Source: Bombardia bombarda (lineage: Eukaryota > Ascomycota > Sordariomycetes > Sordariales > Lasiosphaeriaceae). From it: a stretch of 64,000 nucleotides of DNA. Positions 1 through 10,440 of the stretch are shown piece by piece. Below the pieces are notes generated by a model. It ran no database searches. It saw only the letters and a program-made list of their open reading frames with translations, and had not been told where the DNA came from. The DNA is taken from positions 3,557,001-3,621,000 of the forward strand of contig JAULSR010000001.1 in assembly GCA_030512295.1 (NCBI GenBank), in the 5' to 3' direction. Both the position numbers and the translations under genes were made by a program. Each line of letters begins with the position of its first letter. Positions within the stretch are counted from its first letter, which is position 1.

Positions 1-396
1 TAGCATCTTTATGAAATGGGAAAATAAAAATACATCAAAAATATCGGCGTCTTATGGGTCCATCAATCAAATTTGTGGCGTTCGGGGTGGTGGTTTAGAG
101 AGACACAACAACACAGAGAGAAACAGAGAGACGGACAGAAAGAAAGGGAGGGAGAAATCGGCAAAAACCAACTGACCCAACTTCGACTTTACGTGGTGGG
201 TCAGTGAGGAAGAAAGAAAGGGGGGAGAGACGCCAACTGGAGTTTTGCCTACCGAGCTGAGCTGATGGAAAGGGAAAGGGGAAATGAGAGGCAGGAATCC
301 TGAGAGTACCTTGGCGAGTGAGGTGTTGTTGAATATGAAATATATACCCATATACACACCACAAACAGAGAACCGAAGACACCTTGTCTTACTCAC

Positions 397-448
397 GTAA
401 CGCTTGATGATGGGCCCGCAACTTGACAGCAGAATCAGCTTCGCTCAT
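397..448 (-). CDS. Probable first exon of a gene that leaves the window to the left
   Basis: Read on the minus strand, an ATG at 448 opens a 17-codon stretch (MSEADSAVKLRAHHQAL plus one base) that ends exactly at a strong donor, GTGAGTAAG, starting at 396. The composition is protein-like (mixed charge, no low complexity). No convincing second exon could be placed in 1-396, so the next exon is probably outside the window or very short. The product is not recognised. It is called only on the ATG, the coding look and the donor, so it could be a chance match. Confidence 0.35.
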
Positions 449-684
449 CTCATACATACGTAGCCACGTAACCATCAGGATTTGATAACTAAGAGCGTCG
501 AGGGAGCCAGATTCGATTAAACCAAGACACCTGCCTGCCCTCAACTAGAGCGAGTTTTTAGACGCCTAATCGTAGGGATCTTTCTCAACCCCTTTCTCCC
601 CCCAAGTCATTCAGCATTGTGTACACTGAATACTACTGCACGATTACATTCATACACATACATATCAATACACACCCATCACGC

Positions 685-2748
685 CTACTTCATCCTCCCC
701 AACGCCCCCTCCGCCCGTTCAATAATCCCCCTAACCCGCTCAATCTCCCCCTGTCCCACCCCCCTCCCAACCTCACCCCCCTCCAGCAGCAAGCCCCTCG
801 GCGCCCTCGTCGCCCGGTCCAGCACCTCCTCCACGCTCGCCTCGCTCGCCCTCACCGCCTTGCGCCCCTCCTCGCGCACCTCGCCCTCCCAGAACGCCCT
901 CGCGCCATCCCACTTCTTCTGCAGCCTCCGCAAGCTCAACACCACCCCCAGCGCCGCGATCGAGCCAGCCTCATACACACCGCCCAGCGCAGACGCGTAC
1001 GTCAGCCCCGCCAGCACAGTAGTCAGCGACGCGGTGCTCAGACTCTGGAAGACCAGCTTCTGCGCGAGCGCCTGCAGCGCCGGCACTGTCTTGTCCTGCA
1101 GGTAGTTGCGCGTGAACGGGATGTGCGTGGGCCAGCGCGCGACGATCGCAGGGCCGAGGTCCAGCTGTGGCGCCGCGCTGCTGCCTGTCTTGGCGACAAC
1201 ACTACCAACCTCGGCCGCAGACGGCGACAGCGCGGGGCCCGAGTACATTGGCAGTTCCTCGGCGGCGGCGGCGGCGGCCGCCACGCCGGCCTCGTGCACG
1301 CGCCCGGCGAGGTAGATGATGCCCCGTTCCGACTCGGGCAGGAAGCGCAGCGCGAGCATCTCGGACGAGAGCATGCCGACGTCGTCGACGCGCCAAAAGA
1401 GCTTCCACCAGCCGAGCTGCTGCCAGGCCGGGCTGGCAAAGGCCAGGTCGAGCTGCTGCTGCAGCTCCTCGTGCGCGACCTGGGCCCAGTCCGCGAGCAC
1501 CCGGTTCAGGCGCGCGACGGCCTCGGGCGAGACGCCCGTCGTGAGGGATGCGGAGAGGTCGCGCGCCTCGGCTTCTTCGGTGGCGGTGCGCGCGTTCTGC
1601 AGGAGGGAGTGGATCAGGTTGCGGACGGGGGGCTTGGTGGCTGCTTCTTGAGACACGGCTGGTGGTGAGAGGACGTTGGCGCGGAGCCACTCGCTGATGC
1701 TGGCCACGTTGGCTTCGGTCCAGAGGGACTCGAACTTCATGGCGTTGCCGACGTCGGCGCGGAAGAGCGCGAGGCCCTCGGCGCCGGCGTCGACGTTGAG
1801 GCGGGTGATGGGGCAGTTGGGCAGGTCGTCGGCGCTGAGCTGTTTGAAGTTTACCGCTGCGGCGATCGTGTCCCTGCCTTCGAGGATGGGTAGGGCGAGG
1901 ATGGATGCGGCGCCGACGACGCCGTCGCCTACGAGGAGGGCCATGTGGACGGGGGTGCTGACGGGGGTGACGGAGGTCGATGTTAGCCCGGGCGTGACGA
2001 TCTCGACGGTGGGCGCGAGGACGGTGTCCTCGAGCGCGTAGGGCTGCTCGCTGTTGTAGAGGGTTGCTGACTGCGCAACGGCGGCGGCGGGCGTCTCCAT
2101 CAGGAGCATCTCCAGGTTGCCTTGGTTGAGCGTGTGGGACGAGACGCTGATCTCGGGGATGACATGGCCTTTTGCTGTAGACAGCTTGTCGATATGGTCT
2201 GTAGGTCCGCCGACTCGTATTATGAGTGGCTGCGATGTATCGTGGGCCTCTAGTTGAGCCTCCCACTCGCCCGCGGGCTCCAAGGGGTCCGCCAGTACCA
2301 GCCGCAGGAGCTTCTTCGCCGTGTGTTGTTGCTCCGAGGAGCCATTGGTCATTCCCAGGAAGGCCACACGTATCGACTCATGGCCGGGCTTCTGCTTCAG
2401 GTTCCGTAGGGCTAATTGGACGCGCGAGAGGTTGACATAGTTGCCTGCGTGTATCTGTAGGTCGAGGAGGGCGCCCTCAAGCTCCCTACGCGGGTCGCTG
2501 AGCGGCGCTTCTGAGGAGGGGGTGGAGGAGACGGGGGATTCGGTCGATTGTAGGCGTCGCGTGGGTGTGGCGAGAGTTTTCCTTCTCGACTGGAACAGTG
2601 CCGTTGTCGTCGTCGCAGGGCGTCGTGAGAAAGAGCAGAAGAGGCAAACGGCGGATAGTGGTGTCTGTCCCAGTGCCTGTCTCGAGGGGCGACCTCCACG
2701 GCTTGTTAGCAGCGCCCGTCGCAACCCCAATGCTGGTGCTGGAGACAT
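685..2748 (-). CDS. Mmc1-like mitochondrial membrane protein
   Basis: Single-exon gene for 687 residues. The N-terminus is rich in Arg/Ser/Thr with almost no acidic residues up to about residue 70 (for example RRKTLATPTRRLQST), the look of a mitochondrial presequence. A P-loop-like region follows near residue 130 (VAFLGMTNGSSEQQHTAKKL), lacking a clean GKS/T. A long helical middle leads to a hydrophobic pair of segments at about 565-608 and then a charged tail of about 75 residues predicted as coiled coil. This order resembles the fungal Mmc1 family, mitochondrial proteins thought to be diverged dynamin-like proteins. The family name is from memory of overall architecture, so it is tentative; mitochondrial targeting is the safer call. 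It is divergent from ubc7, sharing the 2749-3361 promoter region. Confidence 0.7.
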   Translation of the reverse strand: MSPAPALGLRRALLTSRGGRPSRQALGQTPLSAVCLFCSFSRRPATTTTALFQSRRKTLATPTRRLQSTESPVSSTPSSEAPLSDPRRELEGALLDLQIHAGNYVNLSRVQLALRNLKQKPGHESIRVAFLGMTNGSSEQQHTAKKLLRLVLADPLEPAGEWEAQLEAHDTSQPLIIRVGGPTDHIDKLSTAKGHVIPEISVSSHTLNQGNLEMLLMETPAAAVAQSATLYNSEQPYALEDTVLAPTVEIVTPGLTSTSVTPVSTPVHMALLVGDGVVGAASILALPILEGRDTIAAAVNFKQLSADDLPNCPITRLNVDAGAEGLALFRADVGNAMKFESLWTEANVASISEWLRANVLSPPAVSQEAATKPPVRNLIHSLLQNARTATEEAEARDLSASLTTGVSPEAVARLNRVLADWAQVAHEELQQQLDLAFASPAWQQLGWWKLFWRVDDVGMLSSEMLALRFLPESERGIIYLAGRVHEAGVAAAAAAAEELPMYSGPALSPSAAEVGSVVAKTGSSAAPQLDLGPAIVARWPTHIPFTRNYLQDKTVPALQALAQKLVFQSLSTASLTTVLAGLTYASALGGVYEAGSIAALGVVLSLRRLQKKWDGARAFWEGEVREEGRKAVRASEASVEEVLDRATRAPRGLLLEGGEVGRGVGQGEIERVRGIIERAEGALGRMK

Positions 2749-3361
2749 GGCTGGCGGCTGGCAGAGGGTGATGGTTGAGAGCCAGCTCCTAAGTCCAGGT
2801 CCAGCTATTCACAAACAAGAGAACCAGTAAACAAGAACTGTAAAACGGTACCTAGCTGTCACTGTGACGGGAGCTATTTTTTTGCCGGAAGCAGCTCCCG
2901 TCGCGGCAATACCCCGGGAGGCGTCATAGCTTCCATACGCCAGGCTTTAGCCCCCGGGGTACAGGGTCTTACAGGGCACCGTCGGTGCCGCTGGCCCCTG
3001 TCTGATAGGGGGGTAAAACGCTATCGCCCGCCCGAGCGGTATCGCCGACTCACGCCGCCACCGACGCTGGCTGTCTCCTGCGCTCTTCCATGATCTGGAC
3101 TTGTATAAGGTACTGGCCACCGTATTCACAAACTTGAATCGCATAATATCTCCGACCGTGGACCATATTTCCAATAAAGCCAGCTACCTGCCAATTCAAC
3201 ATATCCCAGCCAAACCCAAACCCAAAAGAAAGCAAACGAAACCCAAAGCCACTTGCGCGCGTCGCATCCCATCTCCCACCCCACTCACGTCCTCGGCGCA
3301 AACGTCCTCACCAACCAACTCCAATCTACCAAATAGAAACCAAACAACAAACAAACACAAC
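2749..3361. promoter_or_regulatory. Shared upstream region with strong dyads
   Basis: About 610 bases between the divergent Mmc1-like and ubc7 starts, without a gene. It carries a perfect 10-bp inverted repeat (GACGGGAGCT at 2866-2875 and its complement at 2893-2902, spacer with a T run). A short palindrome (GGCACC-GTC-GGTGCC) lies near 2977-2991, along with several CCCCGGGG-like blocks. These could be transcription-factor sites or a remnant of a small inverted-repeat element. A pyrimidine/A-rich leader precedes the ubc7 ATG. Confidence 0.4.
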
Positions 3362-3927
3362 ATGGCCCAATCCACCGCCCACCGCCGCCTCCTCCAAGAA
3401 TACCGCGCCCTCACCAACAACCCCCCGAGGGCATCACCGCCGGCCCCGTCTCCGAGGACGACCTCCTCCACTGGGAGGCCCTCATCCAGGGCCCCGAGGG
3501 GACCCCCTTCGAGGGCGGCGTCTTCCCCGCCGAGCTGCGCTTCCCCAAGGACTACCCGCTCGCGCCGCCCACCATGAAGTTTCTCGGCGAGGTGTGGCAT
3601 CCCAATGGTACCCTCCCCCCTCCAAATCCTCAACCTCCTTTATCAGCGTGTCTGACAGTAAGTGTGTCTGTAGTATACCCCAGCGGCCTGGTCTGCATCT
3701 CGATCCTGCACGCCCCCGGCGACGACCCCAACCACTACGAGCACGCCTCGGAGCGCTGGTCGCCCATCCAGTCGGTCGAGAAGATCCTCATCTCCGTCAT
3801 GAGCATGCTGGCCGAGCCCAACGACGAGAGCCCTGCCAATGTCGAGGCGGCCAAGATGTGGCGCGATCGGAGGGCCGAGTATGAGGACAAGGTGCGGGAT
3901 GGGGTCAGGCGGATGTTGGGGCTTTGA
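3362..3927 (+). CDS. ubc7: Ubiquitin-conjugating enzyme E2, Ubc7 type (one frameshift)
   Basis: E2 enzyme of the Ubc7/UBE2G class, which in other fungi works with Hrd1/Doa10 ligases in ER-associated degradation. Exon 1 is 3362-3607 and exon 2 is 3674-3927, with a 66-nt intron (GTACCC...GTAG). Exon 2 carries the active-site Cys in [12 protein letters not shown], followed by the Ubc7-specific acidic insertion ([17 protein letters not shown]) and the helix [11 protein letters not shown]. The reading frame of the first 22 codons ([20 protein letters not shown]) does not join the rest. After the C run at 3421-3426 the E2 frame ([20 protein letters not shown]) continues one base out of register. 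One extra C gives 166 residues, the usual Ubc7 length. No other damage is visible, so this is more likely a sequence error than a pseudogene. Confidence 0.9.
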
Positions 3928-4399
3928 GGTTTTACTGTTGATGGGGCATTTATTTGATTTGTTTCATGGTGGGAGAAAGCAATAGACAGAAGGAGAGGGA
4001 AGACTGAAGCAAACACATAGCTTTTCGTGCCTGTTTAGGGGGGTTTGTCATTAATGGCGCAAGGAGGAGGGAAAGTTCAATTTGTTATTGGTTTAGTTCG
4101 CATGGCGTGGTGTTTTGAAATAGAGAGCGATTGTTAATTACAGCACAATTGCTGTTACTGCTATGTTTGAAGCGGCTATCACATCAATTACATCATAAGT
4201 AGCGTCTCCCTATTGTCTTAAATACTCAACCCGCTTTTATCATTTTATATAACACCAATAAGACATTTATGTCTTCTACACCTTGCTTCGCTGATAATCC
4301 ATCAAGATCAAATCAGTTCCGAGTTCTATCTCTATTGCTTCTGCTGGCCCAAGTCTACAAGCAGTTCGACTGAAACATCTACACCTCAGACGGAAGGTC
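3928..4399. other. Convergent 3' region between ubc7 and swa2
   Basis: About 470 bases, AT-rich, between two facing 3' ends. It should hold both 3' UTRs and polyadenylation signals. No coding exon or structured RNA was seen. Confidence 0.5.
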
Positions 4400-7231
4400 T
4401 CAAAGTTTATTATCCGCCTTAAACTTATCCCACGCCTCGTTGAGCGTGCTGAAAACAGTGCCCGCAATCATGCGAACCTCAGTGCTTGCATCCTGCGCGA
4501 TCTAAATTCACACACACAACAAAAACAGGTTAATCTCAAACTTCTCAGGAGAAAAAGGGGGATCAAAAAAAGAACTAACCTTGTCAGGATGCGTCTTCGC
4601 AATCGCCTTCATATAATGAATCTTGACCTTGTTCGCCACAACCAGCTCATGCAGCCCAACCTTCCTCCACCCGCTGCCCTCCCACAGCACATTATCCAGG
4701 CTGCTCAACAACGCCCGCAAATTATCCCTCTTGCCATCCCTCCACCCCGCGATCCTCGCATCAACCTTGTCCGCCAGCGCAAACTTCTCATCCCCCTCCC
4801 TGGCCGCCGCTTTATTCGCCGCCCGCAGCCTCTCCACCGCGTCCGAGCTCTTCTGGCTGCTGACCGCCGGACGCGGCCGGGAAGCAGCAGGACGCGGTCG
4901 CGGAGTAGCACCGGCAGCGGCAGCAGCGGGCTTGGGCCTGAGCGCCTTCTGGCAGCGCTGCCGCCCCGCGGTGGCCGCGGGCCCGCCGACGCCTGCCTCG
5001 ACGCACTGCTGCCAGACGGCTTCGGCGTCGGCCCACTTCTCCATCTGCTCGAGCGCCTCGGCCTTGCGGGTCAGCGCCTTGCCGTAGAGCTCGCGCATGT
5101 CGCGCTTTTCGTTGTCGCCGCTGTAGAGCTCGACGTGCTCGCCCTCGCCCTTGCCGGGGCCGATGAGCTGGATGGCGGTGTCGGCGTCCTCTACCGCCTG
5201 GCGCGGCTCGCCTGTCTTGAGGGCAGTCAGGGCGCGGTTGCAGCGAAGGAGGATGACGAGGGGGTGGGTTTGCGGGATGCCCTGGAGGGAGGAGGTGTAT
5301 GAGCTGTGGGCCGCGGCGTAGTCTCCGCGTTTGAAATGCGCGGTGCCATCGAGGCGGTGCTTGGTGGAGCTCTGCAGCGCGATCGGCGAGATGTTGGGTA
5401 TTTGGCGCGCCGGAGGGGTTGGACGCGGGGCAGGAGATTGCCGCGCTGTTTGTTTTGGGGCACGGGAAGATTGTGATGATCTGGAAGGAAGGGCAGCTTG
5501 GGATTTAACAGGTGCAACCGAGTTGAATAGCAGATCTACTTCTGGCTCTGGTGGTGGTTTTGCCGCTGGCTGTGGCTGTGGGGTGGATTTCTTCCTGCGT
5601 GCCGGGCTGATATATGCCTGGTTGCTCTCTTCCTCGATAGCCTGCTTGCTAAGCCGAGCTCGCGGGTCGAGGGACGGTGTAATTTGTGCCTGCTGCCATT
5701 TTGGTACTGGGTTGCTCTGTGCTGGTCGCATGCCCGGCAGAGCTGGGGACGGGTTGCGCGATGGCGGGCCGTTGCTAGAGGTCCGCCTCTCAGGGGATGG
5801 CCTCTCCAATCTCCGCTCTGACTTACGTACTGGGCGATCACCAGACTCCAGCTTCAAAGCATCATCTGTAATTTCATCAGGTTGTCTCCCACCGCGAACA
5901 CGGGTTTGCTGGTCTTTTTGAACGGATCTCATCCATTTGGGTTGGCCGGGATCCCCATCTTGCTGAAATTCAGAGACGGCTTTCTGCACCTTCTTCTGCC
6001 CAGTTTTCCAGAGACTATTTGCCGTCTTTAAGAAGGTCGCACCAACAGCGGCAGCCGTCTTGGTGAAGTCTGGTTCCTCGGATGCTGGAGACCTGTTATC
6101 TCTAGTTCTGGTGTTTTCCCTTCGAGGCTGACTGGAGGCTCGCTCATCGCTACCCCCGGTCTGTTCACTTGATCCATTCCTGGCCTTTGCCTTTGCCTTT
6201 TCTTTTGCCTGCTTATGGGCATCATCCAGCAACCAGTTGACAGCAGCTTGAACATTGAGCCCAGCGCCGCTTTCAGTGAGTGCCCTCCTGGAGCTTTCAG
6301 GGCTAAATCCATAGTCCACGAGTTGGGCAACAGCCCTGTCAAAAGGGTCGTCTGATGCAGGGGCCTGCTCCGGTTCCGAATCCGAGGACAAGTCCTCAAT
6401 GGGCTTTCCACGTGCTGGTTCTCGTTTAAAGTCCGGTTTGGGTGATGGCTGTCTCCTGACTTGGTCTACCGGTTTCCCCAGGTCGCCAAGGAAATCATCC
6501 TCATCTGCAGCTGGGGCAGGGGCAGGAGGCGCTTGAGTTTTGGTCTTTAACTCATTCAGCCCAAACGGATCGTCATCGTCGTCATCAAGTCCTCCACTAC
6601 CAGAGACCAACGGCGTATTCCAGGCATCAGGGCTGCGCAAGTTGAGTCCCGGCGCATTCGCCGGGGAAGATGTCTTGGAGACAGGGGGGGGTGGGAAATG
6701 GCTTGCATTGTCGACCTTTGTCTTTGAATTAAACGCCGCAAACAAGTCGTCGTCTAAGTCGGGGGCCTTGCCAGTTTGGGCACCTGAGGCTCTCGTCACG
6801 GCAAGCGGTATTGCGGGCGAGGCTGTCCTAGACGATTGGCCCTGACCGAGCGAGTCCAAGAACCCGTACTGTGCCTGGGCCTCTTTGCGCCTTTCCTCCT
6901 CCTTTTTTCGCTTCTCAGCCTCCAGCCGATCCTGTTGTTCTCGCAGACTCAGGTTGGCATTGCTCTTTCCGGAACCAAAGCTAACCAGGTTGCTGAAGCT
7001 ATCCTGTGCTGGCTTCGAGAAGGGAGACTTGGGGCCAGCAATTCCAGACCCTTGGTTCGACAGCGGCGTATTGCGACCCGAGACCTGTGGCGGAGGCGTT
7101 GGGCGCAAGGCAGGATAGAAGGAGGCGTTCGTGGGGTTTGCAAAGGGCGACGTCGACGTCGACTGCGACTGCGATTGCGCGGGTTTTGAGGGGTCGGGCG
7201 CAGACCAGCTAAGGCCCGAGAGATCATCCAT
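4400..7231 (-). CDS. swa2: Auxilin-like clathrin-uncoating cochaperone (UBA-TPR-J domain)
   Basis: Homologue of yeast Swa2/Aux1, the cochaperone that recruits Hsp70 to strip clathrin from vesicles. Two exons, 7231-4580 and 4501-4400, with a 78-nt intron (GTTAGT...TTTAG) that splits the J domain just after HPDK; total 917 residues. The order is as in the family: a disordered N-terminus with clathrin/adaptor-type motifs (DDLFAAF, DPFGL) and a charged coiled coil (RLEAEKRKKEEERRKEAQAQ); a UBA domain (DPFDRAVAQLVDYGFSPESS); a long Ser/Pro/Lys linker; TPR repeats (HFKRGDYAAAHSSYTSSL and the following helices); then the C-terminal J domain with HPDK. The second exon ends FKADNKL. The start at 7231 (MDDLSGLSW) was chosen over an in-frame ATG at 7264, whose extra 11 residues look like leader sequence. 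Confidence 0.93.
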
Positions 7232-10200
7232 GACTAAAAGAAAATTAAAAGAAAAGTCTAGCAAATTCTTTGTCTACAAGCCGTCAAGTCATCGTCATAG
7301 GTCTCGTTAAAATGGCGTTGGAAAACCAGTTGACGATGGTTCCGTTCACTATGCGGCACCACCGCCGCCATCACGCAGTAGTTTCAGGCCCCCAGCACAG
7401 CGGCTACCGTGGACTGTGGCCCGTGATGTGGCTGAACGACTGTCGTGTGGCGTAGCCAAGATCTGTCAGGGGCAGGGTTGAGAATTGACTAAGAGGGGGC
7501 ACGGCGGGCGGGGCAAGACGTCAACGCCAAGCAAGCATGGATACTGAGCGAGCTCTGGGAAACCCGCCGAGCCCCCGTATTTTTCAAAATAGGGGGTTTG
7601 GATTAGGATGGCATTCATGACAGACAGATTTTCTTTCCAAACCTGGAATCGCCCAACAGGGTTGAACTTGGAAGAAAGTATGTAGCGCGCATCTTGCGCA
7701 TACGAGGTATTAATCGCGCATCCAAGCAATCGATCATTAATCTTCACAGGCTGGGTAAAATGAAAAGGGCGAGAATCGACTCTCCCATCCCAGGTTACCA
7801 AGACGATCCCAAATGAGCCAAAAAAGCACCATCTCCTCCAAACTCAATATCCCCAAGATTCGCTAATGACTAGGTCTGCGTAACTCTGGCTGTCCCTGGC
7901 GCCATCATCTAGAGTCGCATCTTCAGATCAGGGTCCATGCGACCACCACAGTGGTATCGGATGGTCGCCGACACATCACATGGCGTGCCTCTTGCCGCAG
8001 TGACAAAAACACAGTATGGACGGGGTTCAGGAGTTCAGATCGTGTACAAACAGGCACAACCCGTCCAGCCGTCCAGCGCGAAAATACGGTATCAGTCTCG
8101 ACGTCGGGCTCTGATTGGTCAACCGGGCGTCTGGAGCCGGTTACAACCTGGTACCTGAGGACCGTTGACTGTGGAGTGTGATCCGCTTAAGCATGAAACG
8201 CGTTTCAGCGAAGCGACGATCCGTCCGTCGAAGCAGGATTGGTCGTGGGTTCCCGACTGACAACCCCTGGCATTTCACGGTCCACTTCACCTGCTACCCC
8301 GCTCTGTCTTCTGCAAGCACTTAATGGAATGTCGGTGCGAAATGATGGACCGGGAGCGTGTTGGTGTGTGTTATAATATTCGTATGTATTGGTTATGTGG
8401 TGTAAGTTTGACACGGCAGAGAGAGGGAGAGAAGTAATCAATAATCGCAATCAACTGCTGTGCGCACAAGAGATATCCTATTGACCCGGACAAGCCGCTC
8501 ATCATCGCCTACTTGAAATATGGCAAGCTCGCCTGCTCAAGTGCCACGGTGGCCCGCGAGGGGCGGGAGCCGGATTCCGGACAAAAGAACTATTGATTTC
8601 CAGCTGTTGTGGTGAGGGGTTCTAGTAGAACCGTCTGACTCTCCATTTCCGATTATGTTACACGGTACAATACGATAACGTCGGTGAGATCGCGGTGAAA
8701 AGAAGTACCGAACGGTTATTGCGTCGCTGCCCTGTTTGCAAAACCCATTGGTTACCTTGATCGTTTGGTCACCAGGGACAACGTCGAGCGACATTAGCGG
8801 CTTTGCAACCGCTGCAAATAAGCAAACGTGGAGCGTGGAAATCTCATCCCGTATCTGATGTGCATACTGTCGTGAGGCCGTTGCTTTGTGTACTGTGTAT
8901 CCAGGCGCCAGGGTCCTGTGTAGCGTGGGCATGTGTCCTTCTTTTCCTTCCAAAGTGATGAGTCGCGCGCATTTGGCAGCACTGCCGCTGCAGATGCAGA
9001 TCCCCACTCCTCCCCACCGGGAATTCAGGCACAAGCCCCACGGCTTGCCCCACGGCTATCTTGGCGGGTGCTTTTGATGCCTGCCCTTAATCAATCTCGT
9101 GAGGCTTGGATGGGCGGCATTGACCAATAAAAACCTGCCATTGTGTGGCTGCTCTCCCACTTCAGGAAAGAACGCTCCTGCACGCTAGGCAAGGGGGACG
9201 TTCGCCCCTTCCGCCCCCTGCAAAACCCCCGAATTCCAAAGCTTCCCCCCCAAACGGCGAACCGTTAACTTCAGCGCATGTCTTTCGTTCCCTTTCTGGT
9301 ACTCCCTTCTCTCACCTTTTCCACGCCCTCGCTTTTGCCCACCAAATTTCGTCACTCTTTTCGTGCTTTGGTGTTTGCTGGCTATCTTGAGCCTTCATTC
9401 CCGCCGACTACGTTCATTAACAAACTCGACAAACTTGGTCGATATCATCCATTCATTTCGTCGTGTTGACCGCACTAAATTCACTTCAGTTCTTTTGGTT
9501 CCGGGTGTCGTTTGTTTGACGCACTCTGCCACTCCTTTACATTTGTTTTTCGCACAACCCATCTTCACTCCTTGAAAATCTCGAATCTCGACATTAGACC
9601 ATTTGCTTGCGATTGGTCTGTTGAGATTTCAGCTATCACGAAATACGAACCGCAAACAGGGTTTGAGGAACAGCACTTTTGTGAGAGCAAACTTGGATTC
9701 TTGGTGTATCCGTCAGAGACCGGATCATTTTCTAGCAGGACCACAACGCATACCCACATATCCAATCTTTTGCAAGTAGGCAGAAGGAAGTTACAGCAGT
9801 CGAAATTACCTTCTGTGGTTGGGGTGGCTGAACTTGCCCGTCATTCCAGAGAACCGTCCGCACAATTACTTAACGACGAAAACCCGGTAACGAGAAAAGG
9901 GAGTCAGTTCGTTGGCATCCGCCCACCTCTCCAAGATCAGCAGATCAACGCCAATTTGTCACATCTTTTCCGTTAGGTACCCTGGTGGTTTGACAACATT
10001 CTCTTCGCCTTGGATCTTGGATCTCGCCGTTATCTTCATCCCATCACGGTGGTCACTGGTTGCCCCTCCCCCCCGCGGAATCTTCCAGTGTTTATCGGTA
10101 CAAGCAGAGTGAATAACACTGTTCGTCACCTGAGCCTGTGACATCAACTGAGAAGAACTCGCCAACTACTTGGAAAGGACTATCAACCTCCTGCAAAAAC

Positions 10201-10440
10201 GGAACAACACATCAACAATACCAAGCTATCCATCCTCTGACGTCTTTTTGTTCTACACTTCCTATTCCCTGCACGCGTCGGGCTTTCTACCGTCCAGCAT
10301 TCCTCACCGACGCGCCTGAGATCAAAAACGCGGGCTTATTTCCCACGCTCTCTGGCGATTCGTTTTTGTGTCCACACCACACTTCCCTTCTTACTACATA
10401 TTATCACCCACCTCCGGTCACTCCTTCAACCATCGCAAAG
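7232..10440. other. 3.2 kb intergenic region
   Basis: No gene could be supported between two divergent genes. Several open frames exist but lack ATG starts, splice sites or family signatures. The last kilobase, rich in pyrimidine runs and CACACC/TTCCC words, is probably promoter and a long 5' leader for the DUF1996 gene. Confidence 0.4.

Noticed and set aside
7466..7801. Minus-strand open frame of 111 codons with balanced amino-acid composition
   Set aside because: It starts at TTG with no upstream ATG in frame, has no clear splice acceptor before it and matches no family known to me. It could be a gene relic but is not supported.
9512..9976. Plus-strand open frame of 154 codons upstream of the DUF1996 gene
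   Set aside because: Irregular codon use and no domain, and it lies in what looks like promoter/leader sequence.
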